Origin: Vescimonas fastidiosa
Lineage (GTDB): Bacteria > Bacillota > Clostridia > Oscillospirales > Oscillospiraceae
Reading direction: 5' to 3'
DNA: 64,000 nucleotides
NCBI RefSeq assembly: GCF_018326305.1
Contig: NZ_AP023415.1
Location: forward strand, 930,001-994,000
In this document: positions 15,625-23,516 of the stretch, in pieces
How positions within the stretch are numbered: the first letter of the stretch is position 1
Layout of the letters: each line of letters opens with the position of its first letter
Position numbers and translations under genes: made by a program
The notes under the pieces: model-generated
Databases searched by the model: none
What the model was told of the DNA's origin: nothing
What the model saw: the letters and a program-made list of their open reading frames with translations, nothing else

Positions 15625-16812
15625 TCAAGATATAAGTGGCGGCTCAAGGGGGACGAGCATATATTTTGTAAGAGCATCAGGCGACAATGATAAAATATAC
15701 CGGATCGCCTCCTTGGCAAACCAGTTCGTTTTAATTGTATCCCAATCAGCAAGTCGGATAATCTCTGCTGTGCCGTTCTCAAAATCAACTGAAATTTCGC
15801 CCCATTCGCCGTCGCAGTCTGCTTGATATTCGTAGATTGCGGCGGCGATTTTCTTTTTGCGCTTGGTTTTGGTTTTCTGTTTCAGCCGGACAGCATGGAG
15901 CGCACCTTCGGCAACCAGCAGTTCTGTCAGTTTGTCCACCGCTTTCCGGTAGGCTCGCTCTGCACCGCTGGCTGTGCTGCCCTCAAACATAATCGCCAAT
16001 TCTTCAAAAGTGGGGCGGTTCTTCCATGAGCCAACTCGCCCGCAGGTCATACAGATTGCTAACCGTTTTTCGAGCAAGGTCTGTTCCCGGTAATTCAGCT
16101 TCTCAAATGCCCGCTGTACCTTTTCTGCTTGTATGCCGTTCCAGAGGATGTCGGTATAGTTCCAGCTATCGTCAAGGGCTATATCCTCGCCTGTTTCCTC
16201 GCCGTCCTCGTCCGTTATATAGAACGGCTGCTGGTTGCGGATTCCACGGACAACTTTCAGATATTCTTCCGCAAGAGCAAGGTCGCAGTTATACTTCTTG
16301 GAAAACTGGTTGACCGCATCTTTGGTGTTATGGTACAGCCACGCCATTGATCGCACCATTTTGTAATTGGTCAGAGAGGATACCGACCATTTTTCTTCGC
16401 CCATGCGGAAACGGAGCATAGAATCCCAGATGAACGGATAGATGTATGTAGCATACTCCGCACCCTTGGCAGGATCATAGTCCATCAGCTTTTGGAGCAT
16501 TTGCTCCCGGCAGGAGATCTTTATATCGATAAATCGGTCTGTGTCGTACAGATTGCCGCCGTCCACACTGAGAAAGCCTTTGATGCGCTTGTTGAGCTGC
16601 GTTTCGTAGTGGTGCAGAAAGAACGAAAAATATAGCAAATTCTTTTCCCGCAAAGCAGACAGGATATATTCATTCAGACTGTCCACCGCTGGCGGTTCCG
16701 GTTCCAGTTGGAAGATGCGCTCTGCCACATAGGGGATGATGCCGTCACCGTGTGGATTAACTTGGTGCTTCGGTATGTATCCGGTCATGTTCCACGAAAA
16801 ATCATTTAGCAT
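15625..16812 (-). CDS. Sigma-like/HTH protein of mobile element
   Basis: I use the ATG at 16812, preceded by GAAGGGAGGTGCGCT. The 395-residue protein has no enzyme motif. The middle region (about 60–190) is helical and resembles sigma region 2-like folds in spirit. Residues about 245–310 contain LNYREQTLLEKRLAICM and FEELAIMFEGSTASGAERAYRKAVDKL, a good sigma region 4-type helix-turn-helix. A lysine-rich linker (QKTKTKRKKK) and a C-terminal beta domain follow. Homologous-looking proteins occur in clostridial mobilizable elements. A role in element transcription is inferred. Confidence 0.5.
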   Translation of the reverse strand: MLNDFSWNMTGYIPKHQVNPHGDGIIPYVAERIFQLEPEPPAVDSLNEYILSALREKNLLYFSFFLHHYETQLNKRIKGFLSVDGGNLYDTDRFIDIKISCREQMLQKLMDYDPAKGAEYATYIYPFIWDSMLRFRMGEEKWSVSSLTNYKMVRSMAWLYHNTKDAVNQFSKKYNCDLALAEEYLKVVRGIRNQQPFYITDEDGEETGEDIALDDSWNYTDILWNGIQAEKVQRAFEKLNYREQTLLEKRLAICMTCGRVGSWKNRPTFEELAIMFEGSTASGAERAYRKAVDKLTELLVAEGALHAVRLKQKTKTKRKKKIAAAIYEYQADCDGEWGEISVDFENGTAEIIRLADWDTIKTNWFAKEAIRYILSLSPDALTKYMLVPLEPPLIS

Positions 16813-16847
16813 AGCGCACCTCCCTTCTAAGTAATCAGCGGGAATAA

Positions 16848-17555
16848 TTAACCATAATTCCAAGTTTGTCTTGCAGCATTTATATTATCCAGAAGAACAG
16901 ATGCAGGATTTGCCTCGTAATAGTACGTGCTCATATCCAAAATGCCTTCTTCCATTTCACCCCACTCTGCTGTGCGAGAAACAAAGATTCTATTATATAC
17001 ACACCAATCGCATGTGGTGGTGAAAGCAGCAATATCTGCAAAGTCTTTTGGAAATACAATTCTTCTTCCATTTGATGTTGGCTTAAGATAGTTCTCCATT
17101 ATTTCTTTGAAATTCTTCAGATCATAATCCGTAGCGTTTTCCAAAGCTTTACAGACAATCAATTCTTCGTGCGTGAATTCTGTAAGTGTTTCTAAATGGT
17201 TTGCAAGAATTAGACCATAAATAACGCAAACCTTTGGGCATTCTGCATTTACGGTTTGTTTGAACAGATTGGCTACGATAATAGCCTTTTCCGGGCTGGA
17301 GTTTACATAGTTGTAAAGCTCGTTCAATCTTCTTTCGAGATTAAAGCCAGATGCAAGACCGTTCAGTAGATGGCCGAGTTTGAAGGTATTGTATTCAGAT
17401 AGAAGATCATTTCCTATTCCGCCTACAATTCCCGCAACTGGGTTTACTACGCCCAACACACCAATAGAGCCAGAACGGATTATTTTGGTCATAGGATTGT
17501 CCATAACCCGGCTAAGCGCATTCCCAATATCAGTTAAATCATATTTCTGTGCCAT
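16848..17555 (-). CDS. Unrecognised AT-rich cargo protein, 235 aa
   Basis: I do not recognise this protein. It begins MAQKYDLTDIGNALSRVMDN, has a glycine/valine-rich hydrophobic stretch at about residues 30–47 (SIGVLGVVNPVAGIVGGIG) that could insert in a membrane, then a helical body and a C-terminal part with paired cysteines (TTTCDWCVYNR). Its DNA is visibly richer in A/T than the genes on both sides, which suggests separate acquisition. It lies between the sigma-like and DUF6076 genes, in a cargo position. The ATG at 17555 lacks a strong ribosome site. Confidence 0.45.
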   Translation of the reverse strand: MAQKYDLTDIGNALSRVMDNPMTKIIRSGSIGVLGVVNPVAGIVGGIGNDLLSEYNTFKLGHLLNGLASGFNLERRLNELYNYVNSSPEKAIIVANLFKQTVNAECPKVCVIYGLILANHLETLTEFTHEELIVCKALENATDYDLKNFKEIMENYLKPTSNGRRIVFPKDFADIAAFTTTCDWCVYNRIFVSRTAEWGEMEEGILDMSTYYYEANPASVLLDNINAARQTWNYG

Positions 17556-17631
17556 TACATATTCCTCATTTCGTCCGTAATTTTGCTTCTTTCTTCAAAG
17601 CAGCCTGTCCCATCTCTTTTTCGTAATCACC

Positions 17632-18672
17632 TTAGGCATAGGCGACATTGCTCAGCGCTCGAAGCATTTTATCCTTTGCCAGCTTTTTCATAACCTCTGC
17701 AAGATCAGCGTCCAGAGTACCACGCTTCACATAGCGGTTTATGGTGTTCAGCCGTTTCTCATAAATCTGTTTCACCGGATGATCGTCCGCAAGCTCCCGT
17801 TGTTCTCTGCCTTTCAGGTTGCCGATCTGTCGGCAAGTGCGGTGCAGCTTGTCCCCCGGTGCATAGCCGCCGCAGTATTTGGTGTGCCTTGCGTTGGTGG
17901 TGAGGAACCACTTGCCGCAGATTTTGCATTTTTTCGGGGCATGACCAACACATAAGCCCTCAAAAAGATCAGACCGGAACATCCCTACAAAGGATACATA
18001 GTGCATCCGCTTGACCAGCTTCGCAACTTTTTCGCCGGGACGGATGACCGATATATACTGAACGGAATTATTCAAAGTAGACATCCAGGCATTGCCCTCC
18101 GTGATAGAGAACTCCGGCGGAAAATAGTCGCCGAACATTTTTGCAAAACCCTCTGCGGTGCGTTCTGCTTCATTGCCGTCTGATTTTTCTGCAAAATCAA
18201 GCATGGCCGTTTGGTATTCCCCAAGGGAGTATGCCAGATGCCCGAAAACTGCGGTATAGCGTTGGAGCATCATCGCATCGGCAAAGTTCTGGATTTCTTC
18301 AAATTGCAAAGAATTGGTTGCGGCTTTTATGGCAAACTCCACATATTTCAGCGCATTGTCCACAGTAAAGACTTTTTCAATCCGTTCTCTGTGCTTTGAG
18401 ATATTCATATAGGAGAACGGCGGTGTTTGACTGAGAATATCAAGCATCGTCAGAGCAGCTTCCGTTGCAATAGGACAGAGTGCAGAAGCATCCTGTCCGG
18501 CGTTTAATATTCCAAGCAGCAGATTGATTTTCTCGCATTGCTCGTTCATCTTTGCGATGGTATCCGCAGGGACATTCAGCGCATCACAGGCAAGAGCGCC
18601 GACAGGAAGTGTTTTTCCCTCATATATGACCGTATCCTGCCAAAAATCCAATGTCATCAGTTCTTGGTTCAT
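17632..18672 (-). CDS. DUF6076-like protein with zinc-binding motif
   Basis: The 346-residue product is mostly helical. Near residues 250–275 is C-K-I-C-G-K-W-F followed by H-T-K-Y-C-G, a treble-clef or zinc-ribbon-like motif, then a basic helical tail. I associate this pattern with the DUF6076 group seen in clostridial mobile elements; function unknown, DNA or RNA binding likely. AGGAGGGGCAAGC precedes the ATG. It is divergent from the primase-like gene across a repeat-bearing intergenic region. Confidence 0.55.
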   Translation of the reverse strand: MNQELMTLDFWQDTVIYEGKTLPVGALACDALNVPADTIAKMNEQCEKINLLLGILNAGQDASALCPIATEAALTMLDILSQTPPFSYMNISKHRERIEKVFTVDNALKYVEFAIKAATNSLQFEEIQNFADAMMLQRYTAVFGHLAYSLGEYQTAMLDFAEKSDGNEAERTAEGFAKMFGDYFPPEFSITEGNAWMSTLNNSVQYISVIRPGEKVAKLVKRMHYVSFVGMFRSDLFEGLCVGHAPKKCKICGKWFLTTNARHTKYCGGYAPGDKLHRTCRQIGNLKGREQRELADDHPVKQIYEKRLNTINRYVKRGTLDADLAEVMKKLAKDKMLRALSNVAYA

Positions 18673-18687
18673 GCTTGCCCCTCCTGT

Positions 18688-18802
18688 CCTGTTTTTTCAT
18701 TTTCTTAATTCTATCATGCTAATGTAAAGAAATCTACATCTATCCATAAGTTGTCCTGTTTTTTGAAACGGGGTTGTCCTCCGATTAGCCTGTTTTTTGA
18801 AA
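18688..18802 (+). repeat. Three CCTGTTTTTT direct repeats (iteron-like)
   Basis: Copies start at 18688, 18755 and 18789; the last two extend to CCTGTTTTTTGAAA. They lie between the divergent DUF6076 and primase-like genes, at the head of the replication genes, a natural spot for an origin or operator. The rest of 18673–18894 holds no gene. Confidence 0.45.
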
Positions 18803-18894
18803 AATCCGGCATAACCATAGTAGAAGGAGCCAAACCCCTGCCAATCACGGCGGGTGTTTCGTGCTTTCTAAATACTATGAACGGAGGTTTTTCT

Positions 18895-19515
18895 ATGACA
18901 ATCTATGAAATCATCAAGGCGGCAATCAGCGTAAAGCAAGCCGCAAAACACTACGGGCTGAATGTCAACCGCAATGGTATGGCTTGCTGCCCGTTCCACA
19001 ACGACAGGCATCCGAGCTTGAAGCTGAACGAGGATTATTTCTTCTGCTTCGGCTGCGGAGCCAAGGGGGATGTAATCGACCTTGTGGCAAGACTGTTCGA
19101 TCTGAGCAGTTATGAAGCAGCGCAAAAGCTGGCTGCGGACTTCGGGCTTGACCCGAAACCGCCCACTGCCGCAGCTATGGTCAAGCCAAAGCGTCCCTAT
19201 ATCCGTCAGTTCCGGGAGAATGAAATGCTGTGTTTCCGGGTGCTGACGGATTATCTGCATCTGCTGGAAGATTGGAAAATACGATACGCACCCAAGACAC
19301 CGGAAGATGCTCTGGATGACCGTTTTGTGGAAGCCTGCCAGATGCACTGCTATATCGAATATATGGCAGATGTGCTGACGGTGGGTGATCTGGAAGAACG
19401 GGTGGCATTGGTGGACAAGCTGATGCAGGACGACAAAATTGCTTTTCTGCAAGAGTATACCGCACGAAAGAAAAAGGAGGTGGCGCACCGTGGCGAAGAA
19501 CCGGAAAACGCCTAA
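18895..19515 (+). CDS. CHC2 zinc-finger primase-like protein
   Basis: The ATG at 18895 has ACGGAGGTTTTTCT upstream, discarding 48 codons of an earlier frame. Residues 32–54 form the CHC2 zinc finger (C32, H35, C51, C54 with F-C-F-G-C-G) that recognises single-stranded template in DnaG primases. There is no TOPRIM catalytic domain in the 206 residues, so it is a primase N-terminal module working with another subunit, probably the D5-type helicase encoded next and overlapping by 26 bases. Confidence 0.78.
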   Translation: MTIYEIIKAAISVKQAAKHYGLNVNRNGMACCPFHNDRHPSLKLNEDYFFCFGCGAKGDVIDLVARLFDLSSYEAAQKLAADFGLDPKPPTAAAMVKPKRPYIRQFRENEMLCFRVLTDYLHLLEDWKIRYAPKTPEDALDDRFVEACQMHCYIEYMADVLTVGDLEERVALVDKLMQDDKIAFLQEYTARKKKEVAHRGEEPENA

Positions 19516-20863
19516 TATGAATTTTCCTGTCTGGTTTGACGGGCAGAACATCAACGAAGCTCTGTTTTGTGAAGAATTTCTGCATGAGCGCAGAATCATC
19601 TTCGCAAACGGAGCTTTTTTCACGCCCGATGGTCGAGTGACGGATGACCTTCCTCTGCGTGGGGAGATTTACGACAAGCTGAAATTTTGTGCCGTGAACA
19701 ACATCCCACGGAAGATCACCAACATTCTGGAAGTGCTGAAACTGGAAGCGCAGGTGTCTGACTTCCCTCCGGAGCAGGATCGCATCCATGTTGCCAACGG
19801 TACGCTGCTCTTGAACGGCACTTTCACCGAAGGCAGACCGGCTATCGTGCGAAGCCGTCTGCCTGTCGGCTATAATCCCGATGCTCCTGCACCGGTGATC
19901 TGGCTGAACTTTCTGGATGGGTTGCTTTACGCCGAGGACATTCCAACTTTGCAGGAGTTTATCGGCTATTGCCTGATTCCCTCCAACAAGGGGCAGCGCA
20001 TGATGGTGATTAAAGGCAACGGTGGCGAGGGTAAATCTCAAATCGGTGCGGTGCTGTCCACCATCTTCGGCACGAATATGAAAGACGGCAGCATCGGGAA
20101 GATTTCTGAAAACCGTTTTGCCCGTGCCGATCTGGAACACATCCTGCTGTGCGTGGATGATGATATGCGGATGGAAGCTCTGCGTCAGACCAACTATGTA
20201 AAATCCATCGTGACTGCACAGGGCAAAATGGACTTGGAACGCAAGGGCAAGCAGAGTTATCAGGGCTGGATGTTTGCCCGGTTGCTGGCATTCAGCAATG
20301 GTGATCTGCAAGCCCTATATGATCGCAGCGATGGTTTTTACCGCAGACAGCTTGTGCTGACCACCAAAGAAAAGCCCATGGACAGAGCCGATGATCCTGA
20401 CCTTGCAGAGAAGATGAAAGCTGAAGCCGAGGGTATCTTCCTGTGGGCATTTGAAGGCTTACAGCGGCTTGTTGCCAACAACTTTAAGTTTACGGAGAGT
20501 GACCGTATCCGGAAAAACCGGGAAGCGGTCAAGCGTGACAACAACAATATCTTTGATTTCATGGAGTCGGAGGGATACATCCGATTGAAAGCGGATGCTT
20601 CCATCAGCTCTAAGGATTTCTATGAAATCTACCGGATGTGGTGTGAGGAAAACTCCCTTGCACCGCTGAAAGCCCGTAGCTTCAGCGATGCCATGATTGC
20701 CAATGCCGGGAGATTCAATCTGGAGCATTGCAACAACATCACCAACTCTGCCGGACGGCGGGTGTGGGGCTTTATGGGCGTGGAAGCTGTGGCAAGACCT
20801 CATATAAATGGATTTTACGATGTTTCGCCGTGTACGTACGTACCGGAGGACTGGCGGGATTGA
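19490..20863 (+). CDS. D5/P4-type superfamily 3 helicase (phage/plasmid primase family)
   Basis: The GTG at 19490 is preceded by AAAAGGAGGTGGCGCACC and overlaps the primase-like gene, so the two are coupled. The 457-residue protein has a D5_N-type region (about 60–160), an SF3 helicase core with Walker A KGNGGEGKSQI near 185 and an acidic LLCVDDDMRMEAL Walker B, and a C-terminal winged-helix D5-type region. It would unwind the element's origin for autonomous or post-transfer replication. Confidence 0.85.
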   Translation: MAKNRKTPNMNFPVWFDGQNINEALFCEEFLHERRIIFANGAFFTPDGRVTDDLPLRGEIYDKLKFCAVNNIPRKITNILEVLKLEAQVSDFPPEQDRIHVANGTLLLNGTFTEGRPAIVRSRLPVGYNPDAPAPVIWLNFLDGLLYAEDIPTLQEFIGYCLIPSNKGQRMMVIKGNGGEGKSQIGAVLSTIFGTNMKDGSIGKISENRFARADLEHILLCVDDDMRMEALRQTNYVKSIVTAQGKMDLERKGKQSYQGWMFARLLAFSNGDLQALYDRSDGFYRRQLVLTTKEKPMDRADDPDLAEKMKAEAEGIFLWAFEGLQRLVANNFKFTESDRIRKNREAVKRDNNNIFDFMESEGYIRLKADASISSKDFYEIYRMWCEENSLAPLKARSFSDAMIANAGRFNLEHCNNITNSAGRRVWGFMGVEAVARPHINGFYDVSPCTYVPEDWRD

Positions 20864-20896
20864 TTTTGCCAGTCATGCTCTGTACGTATGTACGCA
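20830..20896. repeat. Repeated GTACGTA motifs after helicase gene
   Basis: GTGTACGTACGTACC (20830–20844, inside the 3' end of the helicase gene) and TGTACGTATGTACGC (20881–20895) are near-copies about 50 bases apart, each carrying a palindromic TACGTA core. They could be binding sites. The rest of 20864–21263 has no gene that I can support. Confidence 0.3.
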
Positions 20897-21263
20897 GCAT
20901 TTACCCCTGTTTTCTTCCGTTATAGGAAACAGCAGCTTTCAAAGCTGACCTGTTTTCGGGCATTAAAAATCAATGGTAATGGAAACAGCAAAGTTTTTGA
21001 CCGCAGGACGAAACTATTTCACGAAATCGTGCTTCTCTGAACCGTGTACCCTGTTCACGGAACAATGGGTGTTTTCACTGTTCCAGACCAAACCACACAA
21101 AACGGCAAAGTGGGATATGGTCATATATGGACAGGACATCACAAGCGAAATTCTGAACGGATTTCGGAGATTGCAGATTTTTCACTGTTCGGTGCATCCA
21201 CTCCACCTTGGAGCGCAGAGGTTGCACCGACACATGAACTGAATTATGGAGGATTTTATCAAT

Positions 21264-21479
21264 ATGAATATACGCAACGAAATAAAGGCACAGATCATCC
21301 GTGCCGGGATGACCATGCAGGAAGTTGTTGACCTGCTCTCGGACGAGTACGGATGGAGCGACAGCGTTTCCAACCTGTCCGCAAAATTACAGCGGGAAAG
21401 TATACGATACAAGGAAGTATTGGAGCTTGCCGCTGTGCTTGGTTACGACATCGTATGGCAGAAAAGACGGGAGAAGTGA
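21264..21479 (+). CDS. Small helix-turn-helix protein, 71 aa
   Basis: I start at the ATG at 21264, with TATGGAGG 11 bases upstream. The frame has an XRE-like pattern: MNIRNEIKAQIIRAGMTMQE, V-V-D-L-L-S-D-E-Y-G-W-S, then N-L-S-A-K-L-Q-R-E-S and a closing V-L-E-L-A-A-V-L-G-Y-D-I-V-W. It probably regulates the mobilization genes that follow. Confidence 0.6.
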   Translation: MNIRNEIKAQIIRAGMTMQEVVDLLSDEYGWSDSVSNLSAKLQRESIRYKEVLELAAVLGYDIVWQKRREK

Positions 21480-21711
21480 TACCCCGGCAACAGCCCTCCG
21501 CATCTCCCGTCCCCATAGGCGCACCGCAGTGCTGCCCATGGACAGGCAGTGAAAGATACGGTTTTCGCTGCCATCGTCTGCAAGAAATGTTCCGCAGAAC
21601 AGCTTCATGCAGACGGGCTGACCAAGGTAAAAGGCGCAGACATTTTGCCTTGGTCAGCAGAGGTCACCGCAGTGACCGCATTCCCCCTCGGGAGAGCCCT
21701 CGGAGAGCCCA
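21480..21711. other. Gene-poor hairpin-rich stretch before oriT
   Basis: No convincing gene. Visible structures are ACCAAGGTAAAA…TTTTGCCTTGGT (21619–21655), GGTCACCGCAGTGACC (21662–21677) and a direct repeat GAGAGCCCTCGGAGAGCCC. These may be relaxosome or accessory-protein sites flanking the transfer origin. Confidence 0.35.
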
Positions 21712-21776
21712 CGGCACTTTGTAGCCAGCATGGATGAAAGTGTAATAGTGGGTTATTACACTTTGAAAAAGTGCCG
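21712..21776 (+). other. oriT: Candidate MobV-type origin of transfer (oriT)
   Basis: An 11-bp perfect stem AAAGTGTAATA / TATTACACTTT (21737–21747 and 21754–21764) encloses the loop GTGGGT. This closely resembles the pMV158-type oriT, whose stem-loop has loop GTGTGT and is nicked as GTGTG/TT. By analogy the nick would fall between 21752 and 21753. An outer repeat CGGCACTTT / AAAGTGCCG (21712–21720, 21768–21776) flanks it. It lies about 60 bases upstream of the MobV relaxase start, the expected position. Confidence 0.7.
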
Positions 21777-21825
21777 TTCCTCAGCCCTCCGCTGTCTGCA
21801 AATCTTAAAGAAAGGACAAAAATCT

Positions 21826-23115
21826 ATGGCAAGAAATGATGGAATTGATCGTACCTTAGCCAGAAATCAGGACTTGGAAACTCCGGATGATGTGACAAAA
21901 GTACAGGAACACAATGAGCGTGAAAAAGACCGTTATTCCAATGTGGACATCGTGCCGGAACGTACTGCGCTGAATGTTCACTTCAAGTCTCCCACTGACG
22001 ATTATGTAAAAATGTTTGAGCAGATGGAGCAGGACAAGATCATCTCCACCAGAGGGCTGAAACCGGATGCCGTCAAATATGGCGAGTTGGTTTTCGATGT
22101 GAACTCCGCTTATTTCTACAACCACGGCGGCTATGAGTTTGCAAAACAGTTTTATGCCGATGCCTATAAAGCCGCCGTGGAGATCGTGGGCGGTGAGCAG
22201 TATATCCTCTCCGCTGTAATGCATGCCGACGAGCGCAACCGGGCAATGTCGGAAGCTCTGGGTGAGGATGTGTACCACTATCACCTTCATGTGGTTTATA
22301 TCCCGGTGGTGGAGAAACAAATCCTGTGGTCGAAGCGATGCAAGGATGAATCCCTCCGGGGAACGGTAAAGGAAACGATCACACAGGTCAGCCGCAGTAA
22401 GAAGTGGGAATCCAAACCCGTTCTTGATGAAAACGGAAATCCTATGTTGAACGCAAAAGGGAAAAAGATTTTGAAGTCGTCCTACAGTGTGCTGCAGGAT
22501 GACTTTTTCAATTTCATGCGAAACGCTGGTTATACCGATGTAGAGCGTGGAGAATGTGGCAGCACCGAAGAACATCTGACGGTGACACAGTTCAAGGTAC
22601 AGGCCGAACAGCAGCGTTTGGAAGCTGTGACCGGACAGGTGGCACAGGCCGAGCAGAGCTTAGCGGATGCCAAAGCTGCCACGGAGAAGCAGAAAAAGAA
22701 ACTGGAAGCTCTGAAAAAGGAAACTCAGGCTGCTAAGTCTGTTGCTATGACTGCACATGAGATTGAGTCGATGGGCAAGAAAAATCCCATTACGGGAAAT
22801 GTTACCATGACGGCGGATGAGTGCCGCACGCTAAAGGATTATGCGGTCAGCAGCTTTGCGGAAAAGTCTGAGAAGCTGAAATACAAGCAGAAATTCGAGC
22901 AGGCAGATAAAAACGCAAAGATATGGAAAGACCGTTTTGAAAAACTGAACAAAGACTATGAGGAGCTGAAACAAAAAGCCCAGCCTTTCCTGGATGCGAT
23001 TGAGATTGCATCTGAAAAGGTCTGGGCTTTTATCAATGCCATCCTCGCCAGGGGAAAGGAACTGTATGAACACAAACACCCTGCCCGCAATCGTGGACAG
23101 GACATGGAAATTTAA
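21826..23115 (+). CDS. mob: MobV-family relaxase (Mob/Pre, plasmid recombination enzyme)
   Basis: The ATG at 21826 follows AGAAAGGACAAAAATCT. The N-terminal half is a MobV relaxase: an N-terminal R-N/A-L-N-V-H pattern, and motif III H-Y-H-L-H-V-V with clustered histidines around residue 150 for metal binding. Residues about 265–345 are a coiled coil and the C-terminus is helical. The enzyme would nick oriT and lead the strand into a conjugative apparatus supplied in trans. No type IV secretion genes are seen, so the element is mobilizable, not self-transmissible. Confidence 0.85.
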   Translation: MARNDGIDRTLARNQDLETPDDVTKVQEHNEREKDRYSNVDIVPERTALNVHFKSPTDDYVKMFEQMEQDKIISTRGLKPDAVKYGELVFDVNSAYFYNHGGYEFAKQFYADAYKAAVEIVGGEQYILSAVMHADERNRAMSEALGEDVYHYHLHVVYIPVVEKQILWSKRCKDESLRGTVKETITQVSRSKKWESKPVLDENGNPMLNAKGKKILKSSYSVLQDDFFNFMRNAGYTDVERGECGSTEEHLTVTQFKVQAEQQRLEAVTGQVAQAEQSLADAKAATEKQKKKLEALKKETQAAKSVAMTAHEIESMGKKNPITGNVTMTADECRTLKDYAVSSFAEKSEKLKYKQKFEQADKNAKIWKDRFEKLNKDYEELKQKAQPFLDAIEIASEKVWAFINAILARGKELYEHKHPARNRGQDMEI

Positions 23116-23133
23116 GAAAGGAACTATTTGCCT

Positions 23134-23436
23134 ATGAAGAAAACCGTAGATGAAATTAACAAGATGATTATGGAAGATGCCCCGATGGAAGAAATCAACG
23201 ATGCCATCGGCTATATTGATATTTGCTCCTGCTTCGATCCGATTTTTGAGCCGCCTATTGATTTTCTGGAAGAATGCCGCAAGCGTTGGGAAGCGGCACA
23301 GTCCTCTTTCTGCAAAACCATTGAGTGCAAGATCGGAAACACATGGTATGTGATTGAAACGGAGTGTGATGGAAATGAGCCACTTACCGACAAGGTAAAA
23401 CGGCTCATTTTTTCTGACAAGGGGGTGATTTGTTAA
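23134..23436 (+). CDS. Small acidic protein between mob and recombinase, 100 aa
   Basis: The ATG at 23134 lies 10 bases after AAGAAAGGAAC. The product, MKKTVDEINKMIMEDAPMEE…, contains four cysteines (C-S-C near residue 31 and two later) and an aromatic N-T-W-Y-V-I-E segment. I do not recognise a family. It is cotranscribed with mob (18-base gap) and its end lies 80 bases before the recombinase start. Confidence 0.5.
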   Translation: MKKTVDEINKMIMEDAPMEEINDAIGYIDICSCFDPIFEPPIDFLEECRKRWEAAQSSFCKTIECKIGNTWYVIETECDGNEPLTDKVKRLIFSDKGVIC

Positions 23437-23516
23437 TGACTGCGACACAAAAGCATGATATAATTCCAATATGCACAACGGTACTGTCGGCTGACCAACC
23501 ACCGAAGGAGGATATT

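Noticed and set aside
21549..21737. Possible 62-residue cysteine-containing protein before mob
   Set aside because: GTG start with no good ribosome site, and its end runs into the oriT hairpin region; not strong enough to call.
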